Below, piece by piece: positions 6,007 to 7,608 of a stretch of 7,608 bases of DNA. Below the pieces are notes generated by a model that saw only the letters and a list, made by a program, of their open reading frames with translations, did no database searches and was not told where the DNA came from. Position 1 is the first letter of the stretch; each line of letters opens with the position of its first letter. The stretch lies in the NCBI GenBank assembly GCA_013203855.1, contig JABMPG010000609.1, positions 1 to 7,608 on the forward strand, written 5' to 3'. A program made the translations under genes and the position numbers. Origin of the DNA: a bacterium (lineage in GTDB: Bacteria > Sumerlaeota > Sumerlaeia > UBA8349).

Positions 6007-7608
6007 ATTCCCCGGCCGTCAAGGGCCGAAGGGTTCTCTCTTTGGATTTGGACCAGACGCCATCCAGTCCGGTAGTTTCCCAATAAAACGTGAATGGGGC
6101 CGCGGGGTCGGACACTTCAACGATTTTTTCGTAGGGATACTTGTCGATGACTTCCTTCCTCCAGTTCCCTTCGCCGATGCGATAGTTCAGCGTCGCGTTC
6201 CTCAGCTCGCCCGCGTCATTTGGGATGAAGCTGTAGGCGAACCAGGAGCGCGGATCGATCTGGAGAACATGACCCGTGCCGAAATCGCCTTCGCCGGGGA
6301 GGGCGATGGCATTGCCTTCTTTGCGGTTCTTGAGCGACTCGAAATCGACCGATGCGAATGCCGGCTCTTTGACCGCGGCGGACTCGACCGTGAGGCCAAC
6401 CAGCGAGCGCGCCGGGACCGTCACCGTGATCTTTCCCTCGCGGATCGGAGCGGTCGTTTTCCGGCCGCCTTTTTCGTAGAGCGTGGCCTCGCCCGAGAAG
6501 GGACGGCCCCCGGTGATCTCCTCGCCCAGGGTCACGGTGACGGTAACGGGATCGAGGTCTTCGTTCATGAGGGCGGCGCAGAAGAGGTCGTTTTTACGCG
6601 CTCCCAGCCAGTCGATCTGCTTGTTGTCGACGGTGATGAGCCCGCGCTTGAGCCAGGGCCATACGCCTTCGACGTCAAAGAAGGTTCCCGGCGCGTGGCC
6701 GTAGACCTTGTTGTCGAAGTAGGCATATTTGTACTGGCGGAACCACGGGAACTCGATGCGGCGACCGGACCACGCCCATGCCTGGGTGAAGAGGTAGTCG
6801 GTGAGTTTGATGTGGTAGGGCGCGATGTGGCTGTACTCGATGGCTGTCACGTCGGGGCCTTCGTAGGGATAGTCCTCGTACATGTAGAGGGTCATCATGT
6901 TGTTGATGTAGTAGCCGGGATAGTTCGCGGCGGTGCCGATGTTCTCCACGCGGCCGATGGTTCGGAAAAGATCATCGTCGGCATACTCGCCGATGCGGAA
7001 GAAGTCGACCGAATAGTGGTTCATGGTGATGTTGGGGCTGTCAAAGCCGTTCGGCCAGGCGAGTTGGGTGCCGTGCTCCATGTTGCGGCCCACGCGCGAG
7101 ACCAGCCAGGCCGGAACAGTCTCGTCCTTGAGGCGTTCCCAGACTTCGGGGACGCGGTTGACGACTACATCGCCCTCGATCTTGTCCGGGAAGGTATAGC
7201 CCAGGATCATGCGGGTGGTGTGGTTCCAGCCGTGAACGCTGGATATGGCGCGGTTGGGATCGTGGAAGAGACCGCGTTCATTCAGGGCGCTGGCGTCGAC
7301 GAGGTAATCCCCCTCGGGAACGCGGGGCTGCACCCAGGTGCCATTGGCGAGGAGCTGCCCGGCAGCGTCGCGGGCGGCGTCGAGATAGCGCGACTCGCCG
7401 GTGATCTCATACATGTTCAACAGCGCCGGCACGTTCGGGGATGCGCTCATGAGCTCGAAGCTGACGCCGGCAATAAGGCCTTCGGGAACCTTCCAGACCA
7501 CGTCGCGGACGTACTCGTCGGCCCTCTCTTTGGCCTTGGCCAGCATGTCGGGGTCGCCGGTGATCTTGTAGCGATGAATCATCTCGACGAAATCAAGCAG
7601 ACCTCCCT
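6005..7608 (-). CDS. paralogous toroid-like secreted protein, 5' end outside the window
   Basis: The reading frame is open to the right edge of the window. The residues before the first internal Met (7582) read GGLLDFVE and continue a helical repeat, so the true start lies outside and at least 534 residues are present. Numbering from that Met, helical repeats with 'PNVPALLNMYEITGESRYLDAA' style hairpins occupy about 1-80 and 'HGWNHTTRMILGY' about 118-130. The block shared with the downstream gene follows: 'TVPAWLVSRVG' (155-165), 'YPGYYIN' (221-227), 'YPYEGPDVT' (238-246) and 'NKVYG' (291-295). Beta-rich domains follow at about 320-400 and 410-520. The same order in both genes shows duplication and divergence. 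The missing part should hold a signal peptide and any N-terminal domain. The likely role is binding or cleaving a polysaccharide outside the cytoplasm, inferred from the fold pattern alone. It ends in TAG, 9 bases before the next ATG. Confidence 0.87.
   Translation of the reverse strand, partial: GGLLDFVEMIHRYKITGDPDMLAKAKERADEYVRDVVWKVPEGLIAGVSFELMSASPNVPALLNMYEITGESRYLDAARDAAGQLLANGTWVQPRVPEGDYLVDASALNERGLFHDPNRAISSVHGWNHTTRMILGYTFPDKIEGDVVVNRVPEVWERLKDETVPAWLVSRVGRNMEHGTQLAWPNGFDSPNITMNHYSVDFFRIGEYADDDLFRTIGRVENIGTAANYPGYYINNMMTLYMYEDYPYEGPDVTAIEYSHIAPYHIKLTDYLFTQAWAWSGRRIEFPWFRQYKYAYFDNKVYGHAPGTFFDVEGVWPWLKRGLITVDNKQIDWLGARKNDLFCAALMNEDLDPVTVTVTLGEEITGGRPFSGEATLYEKGGRKTTAPIREGKITVTVPARSLVGLTVESAAVKEPAFASVDFESLKNRKEGNAIALPGEGDFGTGHVLQIDPRSWFAYSFIPNDAGELRNATLNYRIGEGNWRKEVIDKYPYEKIVEVSDPAAPFTFYWETTGLDGVWSKSKERTLRPLTAGE

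Noticed and set aside
1..7608. search for tRNA, rRNA, CRISPR arrays and complete insertion sequences
   Set aside because: No cloverleaf, regular repeat-spacer pattern or transposase with terminal inverted repeats was seen when reading either strand.

Overview
The window splits into two unlike halves. The right two thirds (about 2576-7608) is GC-rich by eye and holds two large minus-strand genes in tandem. They are paralogues and look like secreted, carbohydrate-active or carbohydrate-binding proteins. Large exported multidomain proteins of this style, with an N-terminal beta-sandwich ending in an 'ADAILLT' type motif, are typical of Planctomycetota, Verrucomicrobiota, Lentisphaerota and Hydrogenedentota-like bacteria. 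I infer an organism of that kind, but no ribosomal RNA or taxonomic marker is present.

The left third (1-2575) is nearer 50% GC and holds small accessory genes. At the left edge is a possible 3' tail of a plus-strand gene. A plus-strand gene at 212-498 encodes a small WYL-like single-domain protein; its frame is broken by a one-base shift near 346. Facing it is a tightly overlapping minus-strand cassette of three genes: a TIGR04255-like protein (1505-2257, interrupted by one in-frame TAG at 2030-2032), a 189-aa protein (945-1514) and a 138-aa protein (551-967). Their ends overlap by 10 and 23 bases, so they are probably translated as a unit. Their biochemical function is unknown.

The two halves are joined by a gene-poor stretch of about 320 bases (2258-2575). 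It contains a plausible rho-independent terminator for the large-gene operon and no convincing promoter. The large genes are separated by only 9 bases, and the ribosome-binding site of the second overlaps the stop codon of the first, which points to translational coupling. The pair probably acts outside the cytoplasm on a polysaccharide. No catalytic family could be assigned with confidence from sequence alone.

The most notable points are two independently broken reading frames in one accessory island, the overlapping three-gene cassette around a TIGR04255-like protein, and the co-translated paralogous pair of unassigned toroid-like proteins.
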